Positions 8,394 to 17,380 of a stretch of DNA of 46,668 bases are shown here, in pieces; position 1 is the stretch's first letter, and every line of letters begins with the position of its first letter. A program made the position numbers and the translations under genes. Below the pieces are notes generated by a model. That model did no database searches. It had not been told where the DNA came from and saw nothing but the letters and a program-made list of their open reading frames with translations. Source of the stretch: Holophagales bacterium (lineage in GTDB: Bacteria; Acidobacteriota; Thermoanaerobaculia; Multivoradales; Multivoraceae); NCBI GenBank assembly GCA_009837085.1, contig VXUF01000131.1, forward strand, positions 868 through 47,535, given 5' to 3'.

Positions 8394-9224
8394 ATGAAGA
8401 TGCGCAAGCTCAGGGCCGCGGGCCTCGGCGTCGCGTCGCTGCTGATCCTGGCCGGAGCGTCTCTCGCCCAGGACCGCGGCTTCTACGCCGGCTACACCGC
8501 GTCGGTGGAGCAGTTCGACGCCACCTTCTCGAAGAGCGTCGACAACACGGATCCGGACACCCTGGTGCCCGAGCCGCGGCGCGGCATGGTCTTCCACGAC
8601 CAGGACTCCGCCGACACGGTGGACCTCGCGGCCGGCTTCGTCGTCGGCTATCGCACGGCCCCCGGCGATGGCGGCGCGTACCTCAGTACGGAACTCGACG
8701 TCATGTTCCACAGCGGCGAGCCGGACGGCCGGCTCGCCGGCGTGGGCACGTCGCCGGACCGCAAGCAACTGGGCGAGAGCTGGCCGGATGCGTGGTCCCT
8801 CGACAAGAAGCGCAGCTACGGCCTGACCCTGCGGCTTGGCTTCCTGCCGGAATCGCTCCGGTCCCGGGACATGAGTCTCTACCTGCTCGGCGGCGTTCGG
8901 CTCTTCAAGTCGCGCTTCAGCACGACCTTCGAAGGCTGCCTGACCGCTGAGCCGTGTTCGGCGTCCGGGTTCGTCTCGGGGGCCGACGGCCGCGATGTGG
9001 ATCCCGTCGCCACGAGCTGGGGCCTCGGCCTGGAGAAGCGGTTCGGCAGCGGCGAGTACGCGCGCAGGATCGCGTTGCGCTTCGAGGCGACCTACAGCGA
9101 GTACGGCGACGAGTCCTGGGTCGCCGACTTCCCGGACGTGCGGGTTACCGTGCCTTCGGCTGTGGAGGCGGAGGGGATCGGCGTGACGGTGAGCATGGTG
9201 CGGCTCTTCGGCGCCGCGGAGTAG
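8394..9224 (+). CDS. Predicted outer-membrane beta-barrel protein
   Basis: A 276-residue protein of unrecognised family. Residues 1-25 are a signal peptide ending SLAQ before DRGFYAGYTASVEQF. The rest alternates hydrophobic and polar residues with frequent Tyr/Phe/Gly, including DLAAGFVVGYRTA, YGLTLRLGFLPES, LYLLGGVRLFKSRFS and a final strand ending SMVRLFGAAE, as in small outer-membrane barrels of the OmpA/OprF-like type. Two cysteines in FEGCLTAEPCSAS may form a loop disulfide. Either of two close ATG codons (8394 or 8400) could be the start. It ends 9 bases before the convergent acyl-CoA dehydrogenase gene. Function unknown. Confidence 0.75.
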   Translation: MKMRKLRAAGLGVASLLILAGASLAQDRGFYAGYTASVEQFDATFSKSVDNTDPDTLVPEPRRGMVFHDQDSADTVDLAAGFVVGYRTAPGDGGAYLSTELDVMFHSGEPDGRLAGVGTSPDRKQLGESWPDAWSLDKKRSYGLTLRLGFLPESLRSRDMSLYLLGGVRLFKSRFSTTFEGCLTAEPCSASGFVSGADGRDVDPVATSWGLGLEKRFGSGEYARRIALRFEATYSEYGDESWVADFPDVRVTVPSAVEAEGIGVTVSMVRLFGAAE

Positions 9225-9233
9225 GGCGTCCCC

Positions 9234-10286
9234 TCAGCCGTACATCACCGCCGCCACCTGCTCCCGTAGCGCCGTCGGATTCCCCAGCATCTGCCGGTCG
9301 TAGCCGGCCCGCTTGTAGAAGATGTGCATGTCGCACTCGTGGGTGAAGCCGATGCCGCCGAAGACCTGGGTGGTCATCGTGACGGCCTGGTTGGCGACGT
9401 CCGTGGCGTGGGCCTTGAGCAGGGGGGCGAAGTTGTCGATCTCGTCCGATCCCTCGTCCCAGACGTCGGCGGTGTGCCAGAGCAGGGACTGGACCGGCTC
9501 GACCTCGGCGAGGACCTCGGCGCAGATGTGCTTGACGGCCTGAAAGGAACCGATGATGCGGTCGAACTGCCTGCGCTCCTTGGCGTACTCGACCGCGATG
9601 TGCAGCCCCTTCTGGGCGGCACCGAGGGCGTCGGCGGCGAGGGCGATCTGGGCCGCGTAGACGGCTCGCCGCGTGCTGTCGGCGTTGCCGCCGAGGCTCC
9701 GGGCCGCTCCCAGGTCGACGCTTGAGAACGTGACTTCGGCGACCCGGCGGGTGTCGTCGACGGTCTGGAGGGCCTCCACCTCGATGCCCGCTGTCGTCGC
9801 GTCGAGCAGGTGCAGGCCGCCGCCGTCTTCGAGCAGGAAGGCGTCCGCCCACGCGGCGTCGGGCAGGTAGAGCACCGAACCGTCGACCCGGCCGTTCTCG
9901 ATCGGCGCGTCGAGGATCGGTGTGACCAGAGTCCTCCCTTCGGCGATCCCCTCAAGCAGGTCGCTCCGGCGTTTACCGCCGTCGCCACCGGCGATCAGCA
10001 GCGGCGCCAGCACGTAGGACGAATGGAAGTTCACCGGCGCCGCGGCGCGGCCGATCTCCTGGGCCGCGATCGCCGCCTCCTGCATCCCGAGTTCCGAACC
10101 GCCCAGGTCCATGTCGATCAGGAGGCCCGTGATGCCCTGGTCGCCGAGCTGGCCGTGGATCGCCTCGTCGCGGCCGGACTCGGAGTCCATCGCGCGGCGG
10201 ACGCGCTCGATGCCCACGTCCTGGGCCAGAAAGCGGGCGATCGAATCTCGGAGCAGCTCCTGCGGCTGCGTCAGTCCAAAGTCCAT
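9234..10286 (-). CDS. Acyl-CoA dehydrogenase, small subunit-like
   Basis: A 350-residue flavoprotein of the acyl-CoA dehydrogenase family, shorter than the usual 380-400. It begins MDFGLTQPQELLRDS, typical of the N-terminal helical domain, and carries YAKERRQFDRIIGSFQAVKH and GGIGFTHECDMHIFYKRA, two conserved C-terminal family segments. The central beta domain is reduced: the flavin-contacting stretch seen in the partner protein is not evident. It lies 28 bases downstream of the second dehydrogenase gene, with AAGGAG before the ATG. Such unequal adjacent pairs are known to form alpha2beta2 heterotetramers in actinobacterial steroid side-chain oxidation (FadE28-FadE29 type); that assembly here is inference. 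Substrate unknown. Confidence 0.9.
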   Translation of the reverse strand: MDFGLTQPQELLRDSIARFLAQDVGIERVRRAMDSESGRDEAIHGQLGDQGITGLLIDMDLGGSELGMQEAAIAAQEIGRAAAPVNFHSSYVLAPLLIAGGDGGKRRSDLLEGIAEGRTLVTPILDAPIENGRVDGSVLYLPDAAWADAFLLEDGGGLHLLDATTAGIEVEALQTVDDTRRVAEVTFSSVDLGAARSLGGNADSTRRAVYAAQIALAADALGAAQKGLHIAVEYAKERRQFDRIIGSFQAVKHICAEVLAEVEPVQSLLWHTADVWDEGSDEIDNFAPLLKAHATDVANQAVTMTTQVFGGIGFTHECDMHIFYKRAGYDRQMLGNPTALREQVAAVMYG

Positions 10287-10314
10287 GTTCGAGGACTCCT
10301 TGTGGCTCCGGCCG

Positions 10315-11508
10315 TCAGGTCGCGGCCGGCTTCGGCTCCCGCGGCAGACCGAGGCCCCGCTCGCCGATGATGTTCTTCTGGATCTGGGCGGTGCCGCCGC
10401 CGATGATCAGGCCGAGGGCGTACATGTAGTTGCGCTGCCAGTTGCCGTAGTCGCGCACATGCTTCGAACCGCGCTTCAGCACTCCGCGCTCGGCCATCGC
10501 GTCGATCGCCAGGGCACAGATGTCGTAGTTCAACTGGCAGTTGTTCAGCTTCACGATCAGGCCGCCCGCGCCCGAGTCTCTCTTCTTCAGCCGATCGGTG
10601 AGCAGGCGCAACTGGTGGTACTTCATGGCCTGCACTCGGCCTTCCAGCTTGAGCAGCCGGTCCCGGTAGACGGGAGAGTCGATCAGGCCGGTCTCGCGCA
10701 GGATGTCCACGCAGCCGGCGACATAGTTTTCGGTGGCGTTCGAGCGGCCGAGCATGTTGCGCTCAAAGCGGAGCGTGTAGGTGCCGACCTCCCAGCCCTG
10801 GCCGGGGCGGCCGATCACGTTGGTCGCGGGCACGCGCACGTCGGTGAAGAAGACCTCGTTGAAGGAGGCGTCGCCGGTCATCGTCATCAGCGGCCGGACG
10901 TCGAGGCCGGGCGTGTCCATCGTCAGCACCAGGTAGCTGATGCCGCCGTGCTTGCCGGCGTCCGCTTCGGTGCGGATCAGGGCGAACATCATGTCGGCCT
11001 CGCGAGCGCCGCTGGTCCAGATCTTCTGGCCGTTGATCACGTACTCGTCGCCGTCGAGCACCGCGGAGGTCCGCAGCGACGCCAGGTCGGAGCCGGATCC
11101 GGGTTCGCTGTACCCCTGGCACCAGATCAGCTCGCCACGGATCGTCGGGCGGATCAGCTCCTGTTTCTGGTCTTCGCGGCCGAAGTGCAGCAGCGTCGGG
11201 ACGAACATGCTGATGCCCTGGTTTTCCATCCCGAGGGAAACGCCGGCGCTTTGAAACTCCTCTTCGATCACGAGGTTGGCGAGGGGGTCGGGCTCGTGGC
11301 CGGCGCCGCCGTAGCGCCGGGGGATCTCGCGGCCGGCATAGCCCGCGTCGACGAGCCGTTTCTGCCACTCGACGACGCGCCTGCGCACCTCCGAGGCGTC
11401 GCCGCCGAAGCCGGGGCCGGCGGGAACCGCGGCGTCCTGGTTGGCGGCGAAGAAAGAGCGGACCTCCTCGCGGAGGGAGTCGTATTCAGAGCCGATCGAT
11501 GTGTCCAT
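10315..11508 (-). CDS. Acyl-CoA dehydrogenase, large subunit-like
   Basis: A 397-residue FAD-dependent acyl-CoA dehydrogenase. Domains are complete: an N-terminal helical domain, the beta-domain segments CQGYSEPGSGSDLASLRT and VINGQKIWTSGARE that bind FAD and substrate, and the C-terminal helical domain. At the place where medium-chain enzymes have the catalytic Glu (YEGT), this protein has GGGT (370-373), so that base is missing. Glu249 in LRFERNML sits in the helix that supplies the base in isovaleryl-CoA and long-chain dehydrogenases, so it is the likely replacement. ATG 11508 was chosen as start because upstream sequence in frame is not family-like and runs into the divergent promoter region shared with the M24 peptidase gene. 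It is first in a two-gene operon. Confidence 0.92.
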   Translation of the reverse strand: MDTSIGSEYDSLREEVRSFFAANQDAAVPAGPGFGGDASEVRRRVVEWQKRLVDAGYAGREIPRRYGGAGHEPDPLANLVIEEEFQSAGVSLGMENQGISMFVPTLLHFGREDQKQELIRPTIRGELIWCQGYSEPGSGSDLASLRTSAVLDGDEYVINGQKIWTSGAREADMMFALIRTEADAGKHGGISYLVLTMDTPGLDVRPLMTMTGDASFNEVFFTDVRVPATNVIGRPGQGWEVGTYTLRFERNMLGRSNATENYVAGCVDILRETGLIDSPVYRDRLLKLEGRVQAMKYHQLRLLTDRLKKRDSGAGGLIVKLNNCQLNYDICALAIDAMAERGVLKRGSKHVRDYGNWQRNYMYALGLIIGGGTAQIQKNIIGERGLGLPREPKPAAT

Positions 11509-11626
11509 GATGGGCGCGACTTTATCGCGCGCGGGTGCCCTCGTCAGCACGCTGGAGCGTTCGGAGTAAGCTGTCGGGTTCGACACTCCGTCGAAGGACA
11601 ACCTCGGGAAGGGTGGCGACGAGAAG

Positions 11627-12805
11627 ATGGGCGACGAAACGGTGACAGAAGGGCTGGCGGAAGGGGCCGAGGACGCGGGTGCACCGAGGCACTCGAGCCG
11701 CGATGCCGCGCGTCTCGACCAGTTGCGGCAGGTCACGGCTGCGGCCGGCGCCGACGCTGTTGTGCTGACGCCGGGAGCTACGTTGACATGGCTCCTGGGT
11801 CATCAGTTCGATGGCCATGAGCGGCTCTTCCTGCTCATCGTGCCGACCGCCGACGCTCCGGTCGCCATCGTGCCCGCGCTGGAGGAGGCCAACTTCCGCG
11901 GCGTCGCGCCGGCGGTCGAGTCGGTGCACCTCTGGGACGACGCGGATGGTCCGGAGGCGGCCGCGGCCGCCGCGTTCAAGGGCCTCGGGAAGGCAACGCG
12001 AGTGGCGGTCGAACCCCTCAGCCTGCGCTACATGGAGGCCCAGCACCTGTCCCGTGAGCTTCCGAAGGCGAAGCTCGAAAGCGCCGAGTCGATCGTGAGC
12101 GAACTGCGGCTCAAGAAGAGCGACGAGGAAGCCAAAGCGATCCAGCAGGCGTCGAAGATCGCCGAGGCGGCGCTCGAGTTCACGCTGCGTGACGTCAAGC
12201 CGGGACGCAGCGAGCGCGAGATCGCGGCCAAGCTCTCGAGCGAGCTGCTGCGCCGCGGCGGCGGCGGCATCTCCTTCGGCCCGATCGTCCTCAGCGGCCC
12301 GAAGAGCGCGCTGCCCCACGGCGTGCCCGACGAGCGGCAGATGGAGGAGGGCGAGTTCCTGCTGATCGACTTCGGGACGTCGTTCGACGGCTACCACTGC
12401 GACATCACCCGCACGTTCGTCGTCAGCGGCTCGCCGACCGACCGCATGCGGGAGGTCTACGAGGCCGTGCTGCAGGCGAACATCCGCGGAGTGGCGGCGT
12501 CACGTCCCGGTGTGACGTACGACTACGTCCACAAGAACTGCCAGGCGAACCTGCGGGCCGCGCGCTTCAAGGAGTTCATGACCCATCGCACTGGGCACGG
12601 TCTGGGCCTGGAGATCCACGAGCCGCCGTCCGTCATGGCGGGTAACACCGACGTGGTCGAGGAGGGGGCTGTGTTCACCATCGAACCGGGCCTCTACCTC
12701 GAAGGTTGGGGCGGCGTGCGGATCGAAGACAACGTGCGCGTCACCGCGGAGGGTTGTGACCTGCTCACGTCGTCGCCGAGGGAGCTCCGGATCCTCGGCG
12801 CCTGA
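11627..12805 (+). CDS. M24 family Xaa-Pro aminopeptidase
   Basis: A 392-residue cytoplasmic metallopeptidase that releases an N-terminal residue before proline, or a related dipeptidase. An N-terminal creatinase-like domain (to about 150) precedes the pita-bread catalytic domain. The five metal ligands are present: Asp248 in LLIDFGTS, Asp259 in YHCDITRTF, His in RTGHGLGLEIHE, Glu in FTIEPGLYLE and Glu in GVRIEDNVRV. No signal peptide. It is divergent from the acyl-CoA dehydrogenase operon over about 118 bases, and its stop lies 4 bases from the end of the convergent TonB receptor gene, with no visible terminator between them. Confidence 0.93.
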   Translation: MGDETVTEGLAEGAEDAGAPRHSSRDAARLDQLRQVTAAAGADAVVLTPGATLTWLLGHQFDGHERLFLLIVPTADAPVAIVPALEEANFRGVAPAVESVHLWDDADGPEAAAAAAFKGLGKATRVAVEPLSLRYMEAQHLSRELPKAKLESAESIVSELRLKKSDEEAKAIQQASKIAEAALEFTLRDVKPGRSEREIAAKLSSELLRRGGGGISFGPIVLSGPKSALPHGVPDERQMEEGEFLLIDFGTSFDGYHCDITRTFVVSGSPTDRMREVYEAVLQANIRGVAASRPGVTYDYVHKNCQANLRAARFKEFMTHRTGHGLGLEIHEPPSVMAGNTDVVEEGAVFTIEPGLYLEGWGGVRIEDNVRVTAEGCDLLTSSPRELRILGA

Positions 12806-12809
12806 GCCG

Positions 12810-15800
12810 TCAGAAGTGAACGTGCAGGCCGATCTGGCCGCGGCGGCTGTCGCCGAGGCCGCTGCGGATCGTGCCGTCGAAGTTGAAGAGCAGGGAGCCC
12901 TGGGAGGCGTCGAGGCGGTTGTCGGCGTTCGTCAGGTTGAAGATCTCGAAGACCGGTTCGAGCGTGATGCCCGGTCCGACGGTGAACGGGCGGGAAAGCC
13001 GGAGGTCCCAGGTCAGGAAGTCGTTGTCGCGCCGTAGCGTGTTCCGCTGGAGGATGCGGCCGTCGGCGCAGACGCGGTCGGACGGCTGGGCGGCTCTCCG
13101 GCCGGGGGCGGCGCAGGCTTCCGAAACCGGCGACGCCGACAGGTAGCGGAACACGTTGCTGAGCTGGACCTCGCCGGGCAGGGCGAAGAGCAGATAGCCC
13201 GCGACCTGGTGCCGGCGGTCGCGGTCGGACCAGCCGAACTCGGGGCCGAGGTTCGTGGGGTCGGCGTAGCGGAACGTGAAGGGGTCCCGCTCGTTGTCGT
13301 CGTCGGAGCGGTCCCGGCTGAGGGTGTAGTTCACCTCGAACGTGAGCAGGCCGTCGAAGGCGTTCCGGCCGCGCAGCGTGGCGGTCAGGCCGTGGTAGCG
13401 GGAGCGCGCCGAGCTTTCCGTGTTGTTCAGGGCGTTGATGCCGCCGCCGCCCGGATGGGTGCCGACGCCGAAGGGCGCGCCGAAGGCCGGGTGGTTGCGA
13501 TCGACGAAGCGGAACAGTTCGTCGGTTCGCGCGTGCTGGTAGGAGAGTTCGGCCGTCACGCCGCGGCCCAGCCGCCGTTCGAAGCCCGCGCCGAAGGACC
13601 AGGTTTCGGGCAGTTCGAGATCCCGGTCGACGACGGTGATGTCGGGCAGGAAGGGAACCGTTTCCGAGCCGTCGATCTGCTCATCGATCGGCGGCACCGG
13701 GCCGAGCGCCGGCGAGGCGGCGCTGCTCCTGAACAGGACCTGCTGGAAGGCGCCGTTCGTCGTGCGCGGACCGGCCAGGACCAGGCTCGGGATGCGCGAC
13801 ACGTAGGAGCCGGCGTTCAGCCGCAGCACGTTGGAGCCGTCGCCCGAGGCGTCCCACACCAGGCCGAGGCGGGGCTGGAAGTTGTCGAGATCGTCGGGGA
13901 TCGTGCCGTCCGACGGGAACCGCGGATCGTCCAGGTAGGGCGCGAACCAGGTGTCGCGCGGGGCGATCAGCGGGTCCGGGTTCCAGGTTCCCTCCCAGCG
14001 CACCCCGAGATTCAGGACGATCCGTTCGCTCGCCTGCCAGGTGTCCTGGAGGAAGAGACCGACTTCGTCGACGTCGAACGCCTGCTTGCCCAGGTCTTCC
14101 GGCGGAATGCCGGGAACGGTCGCGGCCTGCAGGTAGAGCAGGACCGGTCCGGTGATCCCGGCGCCCGGCGGGCAGACGCCGGCGGCGCTGCTCGTGCCGT
14201 CGGAGCAGGTCACGTAGCGGTTTCCGTGCTCCATGAAGTTGATGAAGCCGTCGGCCGAGTCGAAGATGTAGCGGCTGTTGCCGAAGCCCAGGAATTGTTG
14301 GCCGATCCCGGTCCGGTTCGCCTCGATCCCCGCCTTGACCAGGTGATCGCCGAGCAGCGTCGAGACGTTGTCGACGAGCTGCTTCCGGTCGTCCGCCGCG
14401 TCGGCGCCGATCGGCAGGAAGAAAGGCAGACCGATGCGGAAACCGTCCGCGAAGTCCATCGCGATGTCCGGAAAGGGCCGGCCGCCCAGAGCCATGTAGG
14501 GCGGTTGGGGCGGCGGCTCGACTCCCGGCTGGAGCGGCCCGCCGTAGCGCCGCGGACGGTGCTCGCGCGCCCATTGAAGGCGCAGTTCGTTCGACGTCCG
14601 GTTGCTGAGGAGGGAGCGGAGGCTGAGGTTGACGGCGTGGGAGTAGTCCTGCTCGATGCCGTTGGCCGACAGGCCCCAGGAGTCGACGTCGAAGGTGCCG
14701 TTCTCCTGTTCCGACCAGGTGTAGTTGTACTTGACCGACGCCTGGTGTCGCTCGCTCAGGTTGAAGTCCAGCTTGGCGATCAGGGCGCGGTTGTCGTCTG
14801 TGCGCTCGATGGGCCCGAACTCGTCGTCGAACAGGCCGGGCCAGCGGGCCTGCAGGAAACGATCGAGCCGCGCCAGGTTGGCCGGACCGGCGACGGCGCG
14901 CACGAGTTGCTTGGTTTCCGAAGCGTCCTGCTCGTCGTAGGCGCCGAAGAAGAACACCCGCTCCCGCCGGATCGGACCGCCGAGCGTGAAGCCGTACTGC
15001 AGGCGGTCGAACTCCGGCTTCGCCGCCTCACCGGAAGGATGCTCGGACGAGATCCCGTCCCATTGGCGGAACGTATGCAGCGTGCCCTCGAGTTCGTTCG
15101 TCCCGGACTTCGTGATCACGTTGACGAAGCCGCCGGCCGACCGGCCGAACTCGGCCGTCGCGCCCTGGTTGATGACCACCATCTCCTGGATCGCGTCCTG
15201 GTTGAAGGTGAAGGCCGGACGCTGGCCGCCGCGCTGCTCGCCGAAGAAGGGGTTGTTGAAGTCGGCGCCGTCGACGATGAAGTTGTTGAAGATGCCGCGC
15301 TGGCCGCTGATGTTCAGTTCGTCGCCGTCCGGCCCCTGGGAGAGCGAGGCGCCGGGCGTAAGCAGCGTGAGGTCGAAGAAGTTGCGGCCGTTGACGGGCA
15401 GACCTTCGATCACTTCGTCGGAGAGCCGCTGGGAAGTCGTCACGTCTTCGGTGGCCGCCGTACCGTAGGCGTCCGTCGACACTGTGATCTCTTCGGCGAC
15501 GACCTCCTTGAGCGCGATGTCGAGGTTCAGGCTCTCGCCGACGCGAAGGGTCAGGCCGGCGAGCCGCTCCATTAGTCCCTCGTCGTCCCTGGTCACGATC
15601 AGTTCGTACGTTCCGAGCGGCAGCAGAGTGCGGGCGAACGTGCCTGCCGCTGTGGTCTCCACGGAGGTCGTGAACCCCGTCTCGGTGTGCTGGATGAGAA
15701 CCAGGGCGCCGCCGACAGTCGCTCCGTCGGGCCCGCGGACCGTGCCGCGGATGATCCCGGTCGTCGCTTCTGACTGGGCGGTTGCGGGGATGGCTGTTGC

Positions 15801-15896
15801 GGTGAACGCCGCCGCGAGGCAGACGACAACGGCGAGTCCCCGGCAGCGCACTGGCGGCACTCTACACGCTGCGGTGTGAGCTGCGCGGCTCCGCAA
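12810..15896 (-). CDS. TonB-dependent receptor with carboxypeptidase-regulatory-like domain
   Basis: A 1028-residue outer-membrane receptor of the Oar-like type abundant in Acidobacteriota. A signal peptide ends near ATAQ; then comes a CarboxypepD_reg-like Ig fold (about 45-135, IIRGTVRGPDGATVGGALV), a plug with EEITVSTDAYG and GLPVNGRNFFDLTLLTPGA, and a long beta-barrel ending in GQIGLHVHF with a terminal aromatic residue. Such proteins import large substrates using TonB energy; the ligand is unknown. The start is uncertain: TTG at 15896 gives the longest form, while GTG at 15860 or 15851 lies nearer the hydrophobic core; no strong ribosome-binding site settles it. A LuxR-type regulator is transcribed divergently and may control it. 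Confidence 0.9.
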   Translation of the reverse strand: MRSRAAHTAACRVPPVRCRGLAVVVCLAAAFTATAIPATAQSEATTGIIRGTVRGPDGATVGGALVLIQHTETGFTTSVETTAAGTFARTLLPLGTYELIVTRDDEGLMERLAGLTLRVGESLNLDIALKEVVAEEITVSTDAYGTAATEDVTTSQRLSDEVIEGLPVNGRNFFDLTLLTPGASLSQGPDGDELNISGQRGIFNNFIVDGADFNNPFFGEQRGGQRPAFTFNQDAIQEMVVINQGATAEFGRSAGGFVNVITKSGTNELEGTLHTFRQWDGISSEHPSGEAAKPEFDRLQYGFTLGGPIRRERVFFFGAYDEQDASETKQLVRAVAGPANLARLDRFLQARWPGLFDDEFGPIERTDDNRALIAKLDFNLSERHQASVKYNYTWSEQENGTFDVDSWGLSANGIEQDYSHAVNLSLRSLLSNRTSNELRLQWAREHRPRRYGGPLQPGVEPPPQPPYMALGGRPFPDIAMDFADGFRIGLPFFLPIGADAADDRKQLVDNVSTLLGDHLVKAGIEANRTGIGQQFLGFGNSRYIFDSADGFINFMEHGNRYVTCSDGTSSAAGVCPPGAGITGPVLLYLQAATVPGIPPEDLGKQAFDVDEVGLFLQDTWQASERIVLNLGVRWEGTWNPDPLIAPRDTWFAPYLDDPRFPSDGTIPDDLDNFQPRLGLVWDASGDGSNVLRLNAGSYVSRIPSLVLAGPRTTNGAFQQVLFRSSAASPALGPVPPIDEQIDGSETVPFLPDITVVDRDLELPETWSFGAGFERRLGRGVTAELSYQHARTDELFRFVDRNHPAFGAPFGVGTHPGGGGINALNNTESSARSRYHGLTATLRGRNAFDGLLTFEVNYTLSRDRSDDDNERDPFTFRYADPTNLGPEFGWSDRDRRHQVAGYLLFALPGEVQLSNVFRYLSASPVSEACAAPGRRAAQPSDRVCADGRILQRNTLRRDNDFLTWDLRLSRPFTVGPGITLEPVFEIFNLTNADNRLDASQGSLLFNFDGTIRSGLGDSRRGQIGLHVHF

Positions 15897-16038
15897 GAGA
15901 GCGCACTGAGCCCCGGGGCTTGCTTCGTCTTCCGTACGTCAGCCCCTGAATTCTACCGGCGACAGCGGCCGACTGATCCGGGTAGGGTCTGCCGAAGTTC
16001 GTCGTCGCGTGGAGGGCAGAGGAGGTGAAGTGGGCGCC

Positions 16039-17166
16039 ATGGACCAAGTCGGCCGCCTCCTGCAGGAAGCGGTCTTCGACGAGAGCCGTTGGCCGGAACT
16101 GGCGGCTTCGATCGACAGTGCTTGCGAACTGATCGGGAGCCAGCTTTGCGTCGTAGCTGCCGACGTGGACGACACTGTCCCGGACTTTCGCTTCAATCGG
16201 GGTCTGATTCGCGGTGAGCCGCAAGAGGATCTGGAGTCGGAGTACATAGAGCACTACCACTCCCTGGACGAGCGCGTACCCCGCATGAGGCTAATGCGCT
16301 TTGGCAGGCTCTACCACAACACGGACCTCTTGACCGAGAGTGAACAGAAGAGTTCGCCCGTGTACGCGGGCTTTATCCCGCGGCATACCAGTAACGACCA
16401 GTTCAACATACGTATGCCGGGACATGGCGGCACGAGTATGTTCTGGGTCGTTGCTCGAGAGATGGACCGTGGCGGTTGGTCCTTTGAGAACCTGAAGCGC
16501 ATCGAGTTGCTGGTCCCTCATGTGGCGCACTTCGTACGCGTGCGGCAGGCGTTGGCCGCCGCGGACGCGCGCGGTGATGCCTTGGCGGCTTTGCTGGACC
16601 GGACAGGCTTGGGTGTGCTCCATCCCGACCGCCATGGCCGGGTGCTGGAAGCGAACGAACGGGCGCGGCGCGTGCTCGCGGAAGGCGACTGCCTCACGCA
16701 GCGGAAGAACCAGCTTCGAGCCCGCGCGCGGCACGAGGACGCTCGGTTGGGTCGGCTGCTGACGGCCTGTCTCGACCGGGGTGTCGGCGGATCGATGGCT
16801 CTCTGGCGTCCCGGCGATGGAAGAGCCGATTCGTTGATTCTGCACGTATGCCCGGTGCGCCCGGACTGGACCAGCTTCGACACCCGTGGCGTCGTCGTTC
16901 AGGTCCTTCTGGTCGAACCGGGAAGGACGCCCGGGATGGACGCCCGTCAACTGGCCGAGGTCTACGACTTGACCGCTGCCGAGAGTCGCGTAGCTCTCCT
17001 GCTTGCCGAGGGGCAGAGCGTTGGGGAAGTTGCGGCCTCCACCGGTCGCACAGATAGCACCGTGAGGTGGCACGTGAAGAATCTGCACTCCAAGCTCGAC
17101 GTTCATCGCCAGGCGGACCTGGTGCGCCTCGTCCTGTCGACGGCGGCCGCGGCGCCGACCGACTAA
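16039..17166 (+). CDS. LuxR-family helix-turn-helix regulator
   Basis: About 375 residues. The C-terminus (about 308-365) is a GerE/LuxR-type DNA-binding domain: LTAAESRVALLLAEGQS, then VGEVAASTGRTDSTVRWHV, then KNLHSKLDVHRQADLVRLV. The N-terminal 300 residues hold a possible sensory module, including a PAS-like stretch around GVLHPDRHGRVLEANERA, but show no receiver aspartate pattern and no recognised autoinducer-binding domain. Start choice is open: aggaggt at 16020-16026 is 3 bases before GTG 16030 and 12 before ATG 16039; ATG is used here, and GTG 16009 is also in frame. It is divergent from the large TonB receptor across a short shared region, which suggests it may regulate that receptor. 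The sensed signal is unknown. Confidence 0.88.
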   Translation: MDQVGRLLQEAVFDESRWPELAASIDSACELIGSQLCVVAADVDDTVPDFRFNRGLIRGEPQEDLESEYIEHYHSLDERVPRMRLMRFGRLYHNTDLLTESEQKSSPVYAGFIPRHTSNDQFNIRMPGHGGTSMFWVVAREMDRGGWSFENLKRIELLVPHVAHFVRVRQALAAADARGDALAALLDRTGLGVLHPDRHGRVLEANERARRVLAEGDCLTQRKNQLRARARHEDARLGRLLTACLDRGVGGSMALWRPGDGRADSLILHVCPVRPDWTSFDTRGVVVQVLLVEPGRTPGMDARQLAEVYDLTAAESRVALLLAEGQSVGEVAASTGRTDSTVRWHVKNLHSKLDVHRQADLVRLVLSTAAAAPTD

Positions 17167-17380
17167 CGACACAACCAGTGCTTCGGCGGGGCGCTGCCGA
17201 CTCCCCAGGGCGTGCCGGCATCCTCCCGATTCTGGGGGCGACACGAGTGCCTTTGGAGCAGCCAGCGATTCCGCTGCAGCGTGGGGCGGTGCCCGGCTCA
17301 TTGCCAGCTTCCCGGCCACTCAGCGGACGCGTTGGATCGAACCGCTTCGGGCAGGTCCAGGCTGTCCCTCCGGCGCACTC

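Noticed and set aside
13209..15575. 788-codon plus-strand frame opposite the first TonB receptor
   Set aside because: Composition is dominated by Gly, Val, Glu and Arg as expected for an antisense shadow; the receptor on the minus strand has signal, plug and barrel features.
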